A stretch of DNA of 64,000 bases. It comes from Streptomyces sp. HNM0575 (GTDB lineage Bacteria > Actinomycetota > Actinomycetes > Streptomycetales > Streptomycetaceae). The stretch covers positions 372,001 through 436,000 of the forward strand of contig NZ_JAASAG010000006.1 in assembly GCF_012726265.1 (NCBI RefSeq), given 5' to 3'. The notes beneath the pieces are model-generated. The model was not told the DNA's origin, did no database searches, and saw only the letters and a list, made by a program, of their open reading frames with translations. The translations under genes were made by a program, and so were the position numbers. Shown here piece by piece: positions 51,269-59,715 of this stretch (position 1 is its first letter; each line of letters opens with the position of its first letter).

Positions 51269-52600
51269 GTGAGTTCACCGTCCGACGCGTCCGACCCGAC
51301 CGACGCGCCCGCCACGTCCGACGCACTCGCCACGTCCGCCCGGCCCGACGGCTCCTCCGGCGGCGCCCGTCCCGCCCTGCTCCTCGTCGGCTCCGGTTAC
51401 CGCCTGGGGCACGAGCGGCTGCTGGCGCAGCTCGCCTCCCGGGCCTCGGTGCTGCTGCTCAACCCCGACCCGCCGACCTGGGAGCGGCAATCCATCGCCG
51501 ACGCCGAGGTGTTCGACCCCGGCGACCCCGGCTCCCTGCTCGCGTCCGCCGGGAGCCTGTGCTCCCGGCACGGCGCCGACGCGGTCGTCTCGTACGACGA
51601 GTCCCACGTGCTGCGCGCCGCCGAGCTGGCGGAGGACCTGAAGCTGTCCGGGCTGCCGCTCGCCGCCGCCCGCATCGCCCGGGACAAGCACAGCCAGCGC
51701 CAACTCCTCGCCCGCGAGGGCATATCGCCGACCCGCTCGACCCTCGTCTCCTCACTGGAGGAGGGCCTGCGGGCGGCCGAGGACACCGGCTATCCCGTCA
51801 TCGTCAAGCCGCGCGGCCTCTCCGGCAGCGCCGGGGTGAGCCGGGTCGACTCCTCCGACGGCTTCGCCGCCGCGTTCCGTACCGCCATGGGCATCGACAA
51901 GAAGGGCATGGCCAGCGACGGCATCCTCGTCGAGGAGTACCTGGAGGGCGAGGAGTTCGAAGTCGACGTGTGGACGAGCGACGGCACCGCGCAGCCCGTC
52001 TACTGGGCCCGCAAGTACTTCGCGTACGACCCGCACCCGATCGAGACGGGCTACGTGACGGGCGCCGGCTCCCTGGACACCGAAGACCCCGCCGTGGCCT
52101 CGGGGTTCGAGCTCGCCCGGCGCGCGGTGCTCGCCGTGGGCATCGACCACGCCCTCGTACACGTCGAGATAAAGCTGACGCCGCGGGGGCCCCGCGTCGT
52201 CGAGGTCAACGCCCGGCCCTCGGGCGACATGGCCGCCGTCGTCACTGAACTCGGCACCGGTCAGCGCATCGGCTCGCTGCTCGCGAGCGCGGCCCTCGGC
52301 CTTCCTCCCGAGCCCGCGGAGTTCCAGCAGGCCGCGGACCGCGCGGCAGGCGTGAAGTTCCTCTATCCACGCGGCCCGCAGCGCTTCGACGGGCTCGCGG
52401 ACGCGGAACGGCTCCGGGCAGAGCCGTGGATCGTGCAGATCGGCGAACTCCGCGAGCGCGGCACGGAGATCGCGCCGCCGCCCGCCGACTTCTGGGGCCG
52501 CGCGGGCTATGTCATGGCCACCGGCACCAGCGCGGACGAGGTGGACCGCAGGCTGACCGAGGCGGAGCGCGAGCTGACCGTGACGGGCCCGCCCCTGTAA
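51269..52600 (+). CDS. ATP-grasp ligase
   Basis: The 443-residue protein has an N-terminal preATP-grasp domain (about 35-135; LLLVGSGYRLGHERLLAQLA) after a Ser/Asp/Ala-rich leader. The ATP-grasp domain (about 136-340) follows, with YPVIVKPRGLSGSAGVSRVD (about 173-192), EEYLEGEEFEVDVW (about 222) and the metal site VHVEIKLTPRGPRVVEVNAR (about 295-314; Glu and Asn ligands). It belongs with carboxylate-amine ligases and could attach an amino acid to the NRPS-PKS product. GTG start at 51269. It is the last plus-strand gene of the cluster. Confidence 0.86.
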   Translation: MSSPSDASDPTDAPATSDALATSARPDGSSGGARPALLLVGSGYRLGHERLLAQLASRASVLLLNPDPPTWERQSIADAEVFDPGDPGSLLASAGSLCSRHGADAVVSYDESHVLRAAELAEDLKLSGLPLAAARIARDKHSQRQLLAREGISPTRSTLVSSLEEGLRAAEDTGYPVIVKPRGLSGSAGVSRVDSSDGFAAAFRTAMGIDKKGMASDGILVEEYLEGEEFEVDVWTSDGTAQPVYWARKYFAYDPHPIETGYVTGAGSLDTEDPAVASGFELARRAVLAVGIDHALVHVEIKLTPRGPRVVEVNARPSGDMAAVVTELGTGQRIGSLLASAALGLPPEPAEFQQAADRAAGVKFLYPRGPQRFDGLADAERLRAEPWIVQIGELRERGTEIAPPPADFWGRAGYVMATGTSADEVDRRLTEAERELTVTGPPL

Positions 52601-52621
52601 CGCCGGAGAGTCATGGCCGAT

Positions 52622-52649
52622 GCCCGGCGGGCGCACCCGCCCGCCGGGC
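52622..52649. terminator. Strong bidirectional hairpin between convergent genes
   Basis: GCCCGGCGGGCG (52622-52633) and CGCCCGCCGGGC (52638-52649) form a perfect 12-bp stem with a CACC loop between the ATP-grasp and aldo-keto reductase stop codons. It probably terminates both transcripts and marks the right end of the biosynthetic operon. Confidence 0.75.
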
Positions 52650-52655
52650 GGGCGG

Positions 52656-53651
52656 TCACCAGGCGAAGGCCTCCGGAGTGGGTCCGGGGCCGGGGAAGAT
52701 CTCGTCGAGCGAGGCCAACAGCTCGTCGCTCAACTTGAGTTCGACCGCGCGCACTGCGCTCGCGAGCTGGTCGAGGGTGCGCGGCCCCACGACCGGTCCC
52801 GTGATGCCGGGGCGGGACAGCAGCCAGGCGAGGGCCACTTCGCCGGGTTCGAGGCCGTGCTTGTCCAGCAGGTCCTCGTAACTCTGGACCTGCTCACGCA
52901 CCTTGCCGTTGGCCAGCCCGTCCTTGGAGCGGCCCGTGGCGGTGCGCCTCGCGCTGCCCGACTGCTCCTTGCGGATCGCGCCGCCCAGCAGCCCGCCGTG
53001 CAGCGGTGACCAGGGGATGACGCCGACCCCGTAGTCCTGGGCGGCGGGTATGACGTCCATCTCGGCGCGGCGCTCGGCGAGGTTGTAGATGCACTGCTCG
53101 CTGACCAGGCCCAGTGAACTGCGGCGCGCCGCCCTCTCGTTGGCCTTGGCGATGTGCCAGCCCGCGTGGTTGGAGGAGCCGACGTAGAGGACCTTGCCCT
53201 GCTGTACGAGCACGTCCATGGCCTGCCAGACCTCTTCCCACGGGGTGAGGCGGTCCACGTGGTGGAACTGGTAGAGGTCGATGTGGTCGGTCTGGAGCCG
53301 CTTGAGGCTGGCTTCGACGGACTGCCGGATGTTGAGCGCGGAGAGCTTCTCGTCGTTGGGCCAGGGCTTGTTGTCCGGGGCCATGTTGATGTAGCCCTTG
53401 GTCGCCAGCACGGTCTTCTCGCGCCTGCCGCCGCCCTTCGCGAACCAGCGCCCGATGATCTTCTCCCCACGGCCCTTGTTCTCGCCGAAGCCGTAGACGT
53501 TGGCGGTGTCGAAGACGTTGATGCCGTCGGCGTGCGCGGCGTCCATGATGGTGTGGCCGTCGGCCTCTGTGGTCTGGTCCCCGAAGTTCAGCGTCCCCAG
53601 GATGATCCGGCTGACTTTGAGGCCGGTGCGGCCAAGCTGCGTGTACTCCAT
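52656..53651 (-). CDS. Aldo/keto reductase
   Basis: The 331-residue TIM-barrel enzyme has the AKR tetrad: Asp and Tyr in FDTANVYGFGENKG (about 49-62), Lys in LATKGYIN (about 84) and His in QFHHVDR (about 126). The C-terminal GPRTLDQLASAV cofactor segment is also present. It resembles the YajO/Gpr-like AKRs that reduce small aldehydes or sugars with NADPH. It is convergent with the biosynthetic operon, so membership in the cluster is uncertain. Start ATG 53651. Confidence 0.9.
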   Translation of the reverse strand: MEYTQLGRTGLKVSRIILGTLNFGDQTTEADGHTIMDAAHADGINVFDTANVYGFGENKGRGEKIIGRWFAKGGGRREKTVLATKGYINMAPDNKPWPNDEKLSALNIRQSVEASLKRLQTDHIDLYQFHHVDRLTPWEEVWQAMDVLVQQGKVLYVGSSNHAGWHIAKANERAARRSSLGLVSEQCIYNLAERRAEMDVIPAAQDYGVGVIPWSPLHGGLLGGAIRKEQSGSARRTATGRSKDGLANGKVREQVQSYEDLLDKHGLEPGEVALAWLLSRPGITGPVVGPRTLDQLASAVRAVELKLSDELLASLDEIFPGPGPTPEAFAW

Positions 53652-53773
53652 GATCGAACAGTCAAACCCGTCGGGCGCGCTCCGGCAAGACGCCGATGAC
53701 CGCGACGGACCCGCCCCTGCGACGGCCGGAACGCCGCGCCCGTACGGACAGCGCCGGGACCGCCCAACTCCCC

Positions 53774-53789
53774 ATTACCGAAAGGTAAT
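53774..53789. promoter_or_regulatory. Dyad upstream of the aldo/keto reductase
   Basis: ATTACC (53774-53779) and GGTAAT (53784-53789) are perfect arms around GAAA, about 125 bp upstream of the aldo/keto reductase start. This is an operator-sized element in the 454-bp region 53652-54105, which otherwise shows no gene that I can support. Confidence 0.4.
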
Positions 53790-54105
53790 CCGGTCGCGAT
53801 GCGGACATGATCCGGCGTAACTCAGACATTGACAGCGGACAATTCAGCGTCGCGTTCCACAAACCCTCGGTGAAAGCTCGAAGAACTCGCCTCCTGCCTG
53901 CGTGCGGACGTGCTACACAGGAGATTCGGGGGCATCTCGTGCCGACGAAAGGGAAACCTTCGAGAATGCGTGTGCACCAGCCGTCTCATCGCGGTATTCC
54001 CTCGAACTCCCCTGCGGCGTACGCCTCCTGGAGGCACGCGGTGCGGCACCTGCCGACGAGACCCGGGCAGGAGGCCGGTCCGCAGCCCGCGGGTGGCGAC
54101 CGCCG

Positions 54106-55737
54106 GTGACACACTCCGCACCCGTGCCGAGCACCGTCACCGACCGCGGCTCCGCCCAGGAGCCCCGGCGCCCGCCGTACCCGCTCCCCGCTCCGGCGAC
54201 GTCCCGCCCGCGGCCGCCCGGCCTCTCCCGGACACCGGCTCCGCCGAACGGCACCGGCGCGCCCGCCGGCGGGCACGGCCCCGCGCCCGTACGACGGCCC
54301 TTGCCACCGCCCGCAGGCCTCGTGCCCGACAGCCTCACCGACCGGGGCAACGCCAAGCTCTTCGTCAGCCTGTACGGGCAGGAGTTCCGGCATGTGACGG
54401 GGCTCGGCTGGCACCTGTGGACCGGCTACCGCTGGGAGCTGGACGAGGACGACGCCGTCCTGTGGGCGGCGGGCGAGATGGCCGAGGCCCTCGGCGACAC
54501 CGACCCCGCCGGCAGGTTCTCCGACGGGGCGCTGCGCCGCCACCGCCGCCGCGCACTGTCGACGGCCGGGATGAAGTCCATGCTCATGCAGGCCAGGGCC
54601 GCCCCCGGCATGGTGCTCAACGCCGCCCGCCTGGACGCAGATCCGTACGCCCTGTGCACCCCCGGCGGCGTGGTCGACCTGCGCAGCGGGGACCTCACCC
54701 CGCCGGACCCGCGGCACCATCTGCACTGCCGGGCGACGGCCGTGACGCCGGACCCCGCGCCGATACCGCGCTGGCGGCGCACCCTCAGCGACGCCTTCGG
54801 CGACGACGACCAGGGCCACCGGATCATCGCCTACCTCCACGAATTACTCGGCTACTCCATCACCGGGGAGGCCGGCGCCCGCGTCATGCCGTTCCCGCAC
54901 GGGGCGCTCGACGGCGACCGGAGCGTGCTGCTCGACGTCGTGACCAGGCTCCTCGGCGACTACGCGGACACCGTCCCGCCCGCCCTCCTCACCTCCCGCT
55001 CCTCCGCCGCGCGCCCCGCCGACCTCGCCGAACTGCACGGCCGCCGGGTCTTGGTCTGCTCGATGCCCGAACCCGGCACCGGACTCGACGAGGCACGGGT
55101 ACGTCTCCTGACGGGCACGGACCGCATCAAGGCCCGGCGGCTGCGCCAGGACTTCTTCAGCTTCCGGCCGACGCACAAGCTGTGGCTGCTGGGCGCGGCC
55201 CGTCCGGACGCGATCCCCAGCGGCCGTCTGCTCGCCCGGCGGACCAAGCACGTACCGTCGGCGGACTTCCCCCGCGGCGCCCGGGAGGCGGCCCGCCTCT
55301 CCGACGCCCTCGTCGGCGAGGAGGGCCCGGGCATACTCAACTGGCTGATCGCGGGCGCCCGCCGCTATCTGTCGGGCCCGCGGGACCTCCCCGTGCCTTC
55401 CGGGCCCTCCCTGCCCGCCGGTGCCGCGGCCGGGACCGGGGCCGCGTGGCTGGATCCCACCACGCGCTTCCTTGCCGAGTGCTGCACGCTCGGCCGCGGA
55501 AGGCGCTCCGAGCAGACCCGCCTCTACAGCCGCTACCGGCGCTGGTGCGAGGAGCAGGGCCTCGGCCCGGAGTCGTCACGGGCGTTCGCGGCGAAGGTAC
55601 GCAAGGCGGTGGGCATCTCCACGCCCAAGCAGATGGTGCTCTCCAACCAGCGCAAGTTCTACCCGGGCATAGGCATGGACGGCCAAGACGACGAGCCGGG
55701 CACCACGGACGCCTCCGGTCCGGCCCCGGCCTGCTGA
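54106..55737 (+). CDS. P4-type primase/SF3 helicase-like protein with degenerate Walker A
   Basis: About 543 residues. A Pro-rich leader is followed by D5_N-like sequence (about 75-240) and an SF3 helicase-type region (about 240-410) with SVLLDVVTRLLGDYADTVPP, LHGRRVLVCSM, RLLTGTDRIKARRLRQDFFS and PTHKLWLLGA. A winged-helix-like tail (about 450-530) ends the protein. The P-loop position reads GALDGDRS where GxxGxGKS is expected, so ATP binding is doubtful. A TTA codon lies at 54844. The start is uncertain: the frame is open from 53902, and GTG 54106 is my choice because upstream sequence is not conserved. It is probably a plasmid or integrative-element relic. Confidence 0.72.
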   Translation: MTHSAPVPSTVTDRGSAQEPRRPPYPLPAPATSRPRPPGLSRTPAPPNGTGAPAGGHGPAPVRRPLPPPAGLVPDSLTDRGNAKLFVSLYGQEFRHVTGLGWHLWTGYRWELDEDDAVLWAAGEMAEALGDTDPAGRFSDGALRRHRRRALSTAGMKSMLMQARAAPGMVLNAARLDADPYALCTPGGVVDLRSGDLTPPDPRHHLHCRATAVTPDPAPIPRWRRTLSDAFGDDDQGHRIIAYLHELLGYSITGEAGARVMPFPHGALDGDRSVLLDVVTRLLGDYADTVPPALLTSRSSAARPADLAELHGRRVLVCSMPEPGTGLDEARVRLLTGTDRIKARRLRQDFFSFRPTHKLWLLGAARPDAIPSGRLLARRTKHVPSADFPRGAREAARLSDALVGEEGPGILNWLIAGARRYLSGPRDLPVPSGPSLPAGAAAGTGAAWLDPTTRFLAECCTLGRGRRSEQTRLYSRYRRWCEEQGLGPESSRAFAAKVRKAVGISTPKQMVLSNQRKFYPGIGMDGQDDEPGTTDASGPAPAC

Positions 55738-55878
55738 GGGGACGGGCAACGAGCGCGGCCAATGCCGAACAGGTCAGCCCGCGACCGTAGTTCGAAGCCG
55801 CCCGCTTCATGGAGCTGTCTGTACGCCTCTGCGGATGCGGTGGCGGGGCGCATGCGGAGGTGGGGGAGGGAGAGAGGT

Positions 55879-56379
55879 TCAGTGCGGAAGGCCGCGCGTC
55901 GCCCCCCAGCGGGCGGCGTCGGCGAGTTGGTTGGCCCGCTCGTAGATGGTGTCGAACTTGTGCAGCTTCTCCCGGACTTGCTCGCGGCTGTAGCCGGCGA
56001 TGTACTCGTCCAGTTTCAGCAGTACGCGGTCGAGCTCGTCGCGGTGGACGAGATCGGTGGCCTCGAAGCCGAGGTCGTCGGCGATCCGCTCGCACCCCTT
56101 CGCGTGGTTCCAGGCGTCGGTGAGGCCCCTGGCCAACTCGGTGTAGCGGCGTTCGAGATCTGCCAGCTCCTTGCCGAGCCGTGTCGCGTTCCTCTTGATC
56201 CCCTCGAGGTAGCGGAGGAAGGCGTCCCCTGCCTCGCCGAACCACTGCCGGGCGTCGCCCTCGGCTTCGTTGAGTGCCCGTAGGACGTCCTGGACGCCGC
56301 CGATCTGGCGCTTGAGGAACTCCACATACCGCCAGACCTCGTTCGGGTCGCCCTTGACGAGCTGCGAGGGATCCCTCAT
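55879..56379 (-). CDS. WXG100-superfamily-like N-terminal domain protein, probably a shortened T7SS substrate
   Basis: The 166-residue protein is almost entirely alpha-helical with a WXG-like turn (RQWFGEAGDAF, about 43-53) and heptad-rich helices on either side. This is the usual N-terminal delivery domain of large type VII-secreted effectors in Streptomyces, but here it ends at residue 166 with no toxin domain. It overlaps the 56376 gene by 4 nt, so the two are translated together. It may be a truncated effector or a dedicated partner. Confidence 0.6.
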   Translation of the reverse strand: MRDPSQLVKGDPNEVWRYVEFLKRQIGGVQDVLRALNEAEGDARQWFGEAGDAFLRYLEGIKRNATRLGKELADLERRYTELARGLTDAWNHAKGCERIADDLGFEATDLVHRDELDRVLLKLDEYIAGYSREQVREKLHKFDTIYERANQLADAARWGATRGLPH

Positions 56380-56774
56380 CCGAAGTCGTCCAGGATCTTG
56401 GTGCTGCTGGGTAACGAGGGCGGGCCCTTCAGGACGACGTCCTCGATCACGTTGAGAACCCCACTCGAGACGGGGTCCAGTCCGCCGCTCTCCACCTTCT
56501 TCTTGATCTCGCCGTCGATGCGCTGGTACTCGGCAGCTGCCTTCTTGACTCCACGGGCGGCCTTTTCCAGTTCCATGGCCAGCTTCCGGGCCTTCGGCAT
56601 CCGGTCATCGACCGCGGTGACGAGGCGGTGCCGGGTCGCGGAGTCGCCCACGTCGGGGGCGGGGGTCCTGTGGAGGTCGGCGGCGAGGTCACGTGACCAC
56701 TCGTAGACCCGGCCGAGCCGGTCGCCGAGCCGGTAGAGATCCTCGAACGAGACCGCTACTTCCTCTCCGGCCAT
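56376..56774 (-). CDS. Small helical protein, WXG100-like partner
   Basis: The 132-residue protein is mostly helical: SFEDLYRLGDRLGRVYEWSRDL (9-30) and a long charged helix at about 60-95 rich in Lys/Glu, with no WxG motif. It resembles the small companion encoded ahead of T7SS effector-type genes in actinomycetes. Start ATG 56774. It is the first gene of the two-gene unit; no ESX secretion genes are nearby. Confidence 0.55.
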   Translation of the reverse strand: MAGEEVAVSFEDLYRLGDRLGRVYEWSRDLAADLHRTPAPDVGDSATRHRLVTAVDDRMPKARKLAMELEKAARGVKKAAAEYQRIDGEIKKKVESGGLDPVSSGVLNVIEDVVLKGPPSLPSSTKILDDFG

Positions 56775-57004
56775 GCCTTCTCCTCGGGTCGAGGCGCCTC
56801 AGTCTGAAACAAGGACTTTAGACCCGGAGCGCGCGGAGGTGAAGGCGGGGAAGCCCGCCTCTACACCGACGTCAGCCCCTGCATACGTCCTCCGAGCGCG
56901 TCACCGAGGTGACCGATCCGTGCGTGCTGAACGCAGTCAGAAGCAGCCCAGTTCGGCAGGGCAATTGCTAGCCCTGCCCTGCGGACAGCGCAGAGCGCAG
57001 CCAC

Positions 57005-57054
57005 GTGCCCCCGGCAGGATTCGAACCTGCGACACCCGCTTCAGGAATTCGACC
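57005..57054. repeat. Direct repeat 1: 3' half of tRNA-Arg(CCU), att-like site
   Basis: Read on the minus strand this 50-bp element contains the anticodon-loop side, variable loop, T-arm (GCAGGTTCGAATCCTGC) and acceptor (CGGGGGC) of a tRNA with CCT anticodon context, but no 5' half. It is 48/50 identical to 61040-61089. This is the pattern of attachment sites left by elements that integrate in the tRNA-Arg(CCU) gene. It lies in the 443-bp gene-free spacer 56775-57217. Confidence 0.75.
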
Positions 57055-57217
57055 GAGAGGTTGGCCCCGTCCCGGGACCCCGTGCCTACAGTGCTGGGCG
57101 TCCTTCATGGAGAACCGTCGTGATCCGTTCGCCCCCACCCTCGTGGATGTCAGGAGTGGATTTTAGTCGGCGCGGCTCGAGGCGATGCCAACGGACTTGA
57201 TCAGCACCGTCGTCCGG

Positions 57218-57784
57218 CTATGGGTTGCCTTGCTTCCGTCGGCGTCCCAGAAGGCTGCTTTGCTCCTCCTTGAGCTGAGCGAACGCCTGGCGCGCGTACA
57301 ACGAAAGCTCTTCGGCCGGAAACCACACGTCGGAGTAGTGCCGCGTATTGTCGCCACGCGCCCATTGAGCTTCCATGATCTCGTATCCGGAGACGTGCGC
57401 ACTCAGCTCGAGCAAGACCGCGGGTACTTGCTGCTCAGCGAGTAGGTCCGCCTTGGTTACGACGATGTCGCGCATGGCCCGGATTGTCGGCAGGAACACC
57501 GTTGTCACCCACAACCTCCACTCTGCCAACTCCTCATCCGTTGGAGGCTCCCCGCCAGCAGCGAAGGGAGAGCGCCCATCAGGGCGCGTCGCGGTGTGCT
57601 CCATGAAAGCTTTGAAGACTCTGTTGTTGGTCTCCGTGAGCGCGAACAGGGGCCCATAGAAGTCGCTGAGCTGGCGGTTCACCCGTGAGAGTCTTTCCTG
57701 CCGCTGTGTCAGCCGTACCCCGTTGAAGTACGTGGCGAGGTAGCCGACGAACGCCAAAGCGATGGTGACAACCGTTGCAGTCAT
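57218..57784 (-). CDS. Hypothetical single-pass membrane protein
   Basis: The 188-residue protein has one N-terminal membrane helix (about 3-21) followed by a cytoplasmic helical domain (QERLSRVNRQLSDFYGPLFA, about 30-49). It has no domain that I can name; similar small proteins with a helix and the RLSRVNxQLxxFYGPL pattern are common near actinobacterial mobile elements. Start ATG 57784 begins at the membrane helix; an in-frame ATG at 57853 is possible. It sits just inside repeat 1. Confidence 0.6.
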   Translation of the reverse strand: MTATVVTIALAFVGYLATYFNGVRLTQRQERLSRVNRQLSDFYGPLFALTETNNRVFKAFMEHTATRPDGRSPFAAGGEPPTDEELAEWRLWVTTVFLPTIRAMRDIVVTKADLLAEQQVPAVLLELSAHVSGYEIMEAQWARGDNTRHYSDVWFPAEELSLYARQAFAQLKEEQSSLLGRRRKQGNP

Positions 57785-57847
57785 GAGCGGGAGGCTAGGG
57801 GCCGGCAAGCCCTCCGTGTCCGGTTCCCTCGATCCAGCACGCTCTCG

Positions 57848-58099
57848 GCCCACGTACCGTCAGGTGACAACGCGCTTGGCTGGCGGGCGCTCGTCACGGA
57901 GGAGATGGACCTGCAGCCGGAGCCGCGGCGTGCGACAGCGGAGGGAATCGCGCTGCTCAGCCTCCCGCGAGGCGCGCTGGTGACGCAGATTCAGCGGGCG
58001 TACTACGCAGAGGACGGGCGGCCGGTGGAGACGGCGGACACCGTCGTACCGACGGCGCTGTGCGAGCTCGTCTACGAAGTTTCGGTGGCCACTGGCTGA
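57848..58099 (+). pseudogene. C-terminal fragment of a GntR/UTRA regulator
   Basis: The frame ending at TGA 58097 encodes NALGWRALVTEEMDL, then LLSLPRGALVTQIQRAYYA and EDGRPVETADTVVP and ELVYEVSV, the C-terminal UTRA ligand domain typical of HutC-type GntR regulators. No winged-helix domain or start is upstream, so it is a truncated remnant of a regulator, possibly of the kind encoded by actinomycete integrative elements. Confidence 0.65.
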
Positions 58100-58120
58100 G
58101 CATCGCCCACCAGAAAACCA

Positions 58121-58615
58121 TCATGGCCTTTTCTTGGATAGCTTATTTCCCAGCTCTTCAGCCCTCATTAGAGCCGTACGAATGAGGAAGTAGGATGACA
58201 CGCTTCCGATGATGATGAATCCGAATATCAGGCGAAATTCTTCTGGGGGCGATGCCCCGAAAAGACTCCCTCGGATCTCAGTTGCAATAAAACCGATTAG
58301 CCCCACGAGAAGCAGCCATGATGTTGCCAGCTTCCTTTTTCTGATTCGTGCGCGCTCTTTGGTGAGTGCGTTCCACTCCCGATCCCATGCTTCCTGTCGT
58401 TGCCTGGTCAGTCGGGCCTTCTCGGCATGCTCAGCGTCTAACCTGCCCTGCATGCGCTCGTAGAAGCGTGTGGCGTCTGCGGACGACTCAACGCGGATAT
58501 CGCCAAGGAAGTCACGCCCCTGGAAGACAGGGCCGTCGGATTTCCCCTCAAACTTGTTGTGGGTGCTTTCGTCATGGGCTCGGTTATCGTCATCGTGATC
58601 GTTGTTCATGCACAT
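58121..58615 (-). CDS. Hypothetical membrane protein with coiled coil
   Basis: The 164-residue protein has a hydrophilic N-terminal half with an acidic leader (NNDHDDDNRAHDE) and a charged coiled-coil stretch (about 53-95). Two membrane helices (about 98-115 and 128-147) and a basic tail follow. Its DNA is noticeably more A/T-rich than the neighbouring genes, a sign of transfer. ATG codons at 58615 and 58609 are both possible. No family recognised. Confidence 0.55.
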   Translation of the reverse strand: MCMNNDHDDDNRAHDESTHNKFEGKSDGPVFQGRDFLGDIRVESSADATRFYERMQGRLDAEHAEKARLTRQRQEAWDREWNALTKERARIRKRKLATSWLLLVGLIGFIATEIRGSLFGASPPEEFRLIFGFIIIGSVSSYFLIRTALMRAEELGNKLSKKRP

Positions 58616-58740
58616 GAAGTTAGCGCCAAATTGGGCGAGCTGCTAGCCACGTGTGGCAGTCTCGCCCGCTGATTCGAGCAGGGGCGAACCGTCGACCTCA
58701 CTTAACAGCTTGCTGTCCTCCACCTGGTCAGCCAGAACCA

Positions 58741-58926
58741 TCATTTCCTCGGTTCGTAGAGCCAGCCGAGTTCAGCAAGCTCCCGCACCCGGGCATCCAC
58801 CACCGCCATCCGCGTCTCGCGCTCGTCCTTGTGTTGATGTGCCGTCTGGGCCGTGCTCTGGCCGGACCACTTGCGGTACAACAGGTCCACTTCGCGCGTG
58901 GCCGCCACCAAGGCGGCCTCGGCTTG
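58741..58926 (-). pseudogene. C-terminal fragment of an unidentified protein
   Basis: The minus strand encodes about 60 residues with clear coding character (VAATREVDLLYRKWSGQST, HKDERETRM, VRELAELGWLYEPRK) ending at TGA 58741-58743, with no start upstream. It is a gene tail left by rearrangement. The wider spacer 58616-59098 holds no other gene. Confidence 0.45.
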
Positions 58927-59098
58927 TCACCGCCGGCGGAGCGGCTCGCTCATTGGATCTACGGACTCTGGGTAGCACGTATCCCGAATTGGTGGCCGTT
59001 TGGTCTCCGAGACGCCGAAGACGTGGGCTATTTACCGGGATGGGGCAGCTCCTCTCGGCGGCGGGTAGGCGGCGTTCGGGGCTGACGTACGCAGGAGT

Positions 59099-59305
59099 TC
59101 AAACAGCGCCTGCGGGGAAGCGGTCAACGGGGATGCCGTCGAATCTCCGGGGAAGCTTCGTGTCAGTCAGCTCGTCCCCCGCTTCCCGAACTGGCCAGAC
59201 AGCCCGTGTGCGGGCCCCAGGCCACCGAATGACGACCGGATTTCCTCGCACGATCAGGTGATCCAGCTGACCAAGCGAGGTGAAGGTGGACAGGTCGTCG
59301 TCCAC
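59099..59305 (-). CDS. Possible small protein or fragment
   Basis: A 68-codon frame (MDDDLSTFTSLGQLDHLIVR at the start, RRFDGIPVDRFPAGAV at the end) has moderate codon bias and no recognised family. It lies among gene fragments between the two tRNA-derived repeats and may be a remnant. Confidence 0.3.
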   Translation of the reverse strand: MDDDLSTFTSLGQLDHLIVRGNPVVIRWPGARTRAVWPVREAGDELTDTKLPRRFDGIPVDRFPAGAV

Positions 59306-59382
59306 GCGGCACGACTACCCCGGACTGACCATGCAGGGGTCTGCTGCAGTTCTAGTTGAGTTGTGCGGGACTACCTACGTTC

Positions 59383-59715
59383 TCACCGGACCGGTTCTGC
59401 CGCGGCCGGGCCGGTTGGGTTGTCATTCCCTACCTGAGGCGAGCGCGGGTCGGCGTGCATCTGTGGGTGGCCGTCTTCGCTCGCCAGAGGCGGAGTGGGC
59501 GGGTAGGTGTGCCAGGAGCTCACGGCCCGGGGCGGGAGGCGGAGTTGGCCCGTGCGACGGGCCGCGCGGACGTAAGGCTGAAGCTGTGCGCGGAGGTGGG
59601 CGGCGTTGGCTGCGGTCAGGTCGATCTCGTAGGAGTCTGCGTCGAGTTCGAAGAAGACGGTCTCCGCCGCCTGCTCCTGGGTGAGGTCGTCCACCCGCAG
59701 CAGGACCATGGCCAT
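59383..59715 (-). CDS. Lsr2-like N-terminal domain protein without DNA-binding domain
   Basis: Residues 1-58 match the Lsr2 dimerisation domain: VDDLTQEQAAETVFFELDAD (about 8-27) followed by SYEIDLTAANAAHLRAQLQPYVRAARR. Full Lsr2 continues into an AT-hook-like RGR domain; here the remaining about 50 residues are Pro/Thr/Ser-rich and lack it. It could dimerise with and poison Lsr2, a xenogeneic silencer in actinomycetes, or be a broken copy. Start ATG 59715. Confidence 0.6.
   Translation of the reverse strand: MAMVLLRVDDLTQEQAAETVFFELDADSYEIDLTAANAAHLRAQLQPYVRAARRTGQLRLPPRAVSSWHTYPPTPPLASEDGHPQMHADPRSPQVGNDNPTGPAAAEPVR

Noticed and set aside
55659..55853. A 64-codon minus-strand gene after the WXG100-like pair
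   Set aside because: It overlaps the end of the primase-like gene, has no ribosome-binding site, and its sequence matches nothing I recognise, though part of it looks protein-like.
57005..57054. A complete tRNA gene
   Set aside because: Only the 3' half is present at both 57005 and 61040; no D-arm or 5' acceptor strand is found upstream on the minus strand.
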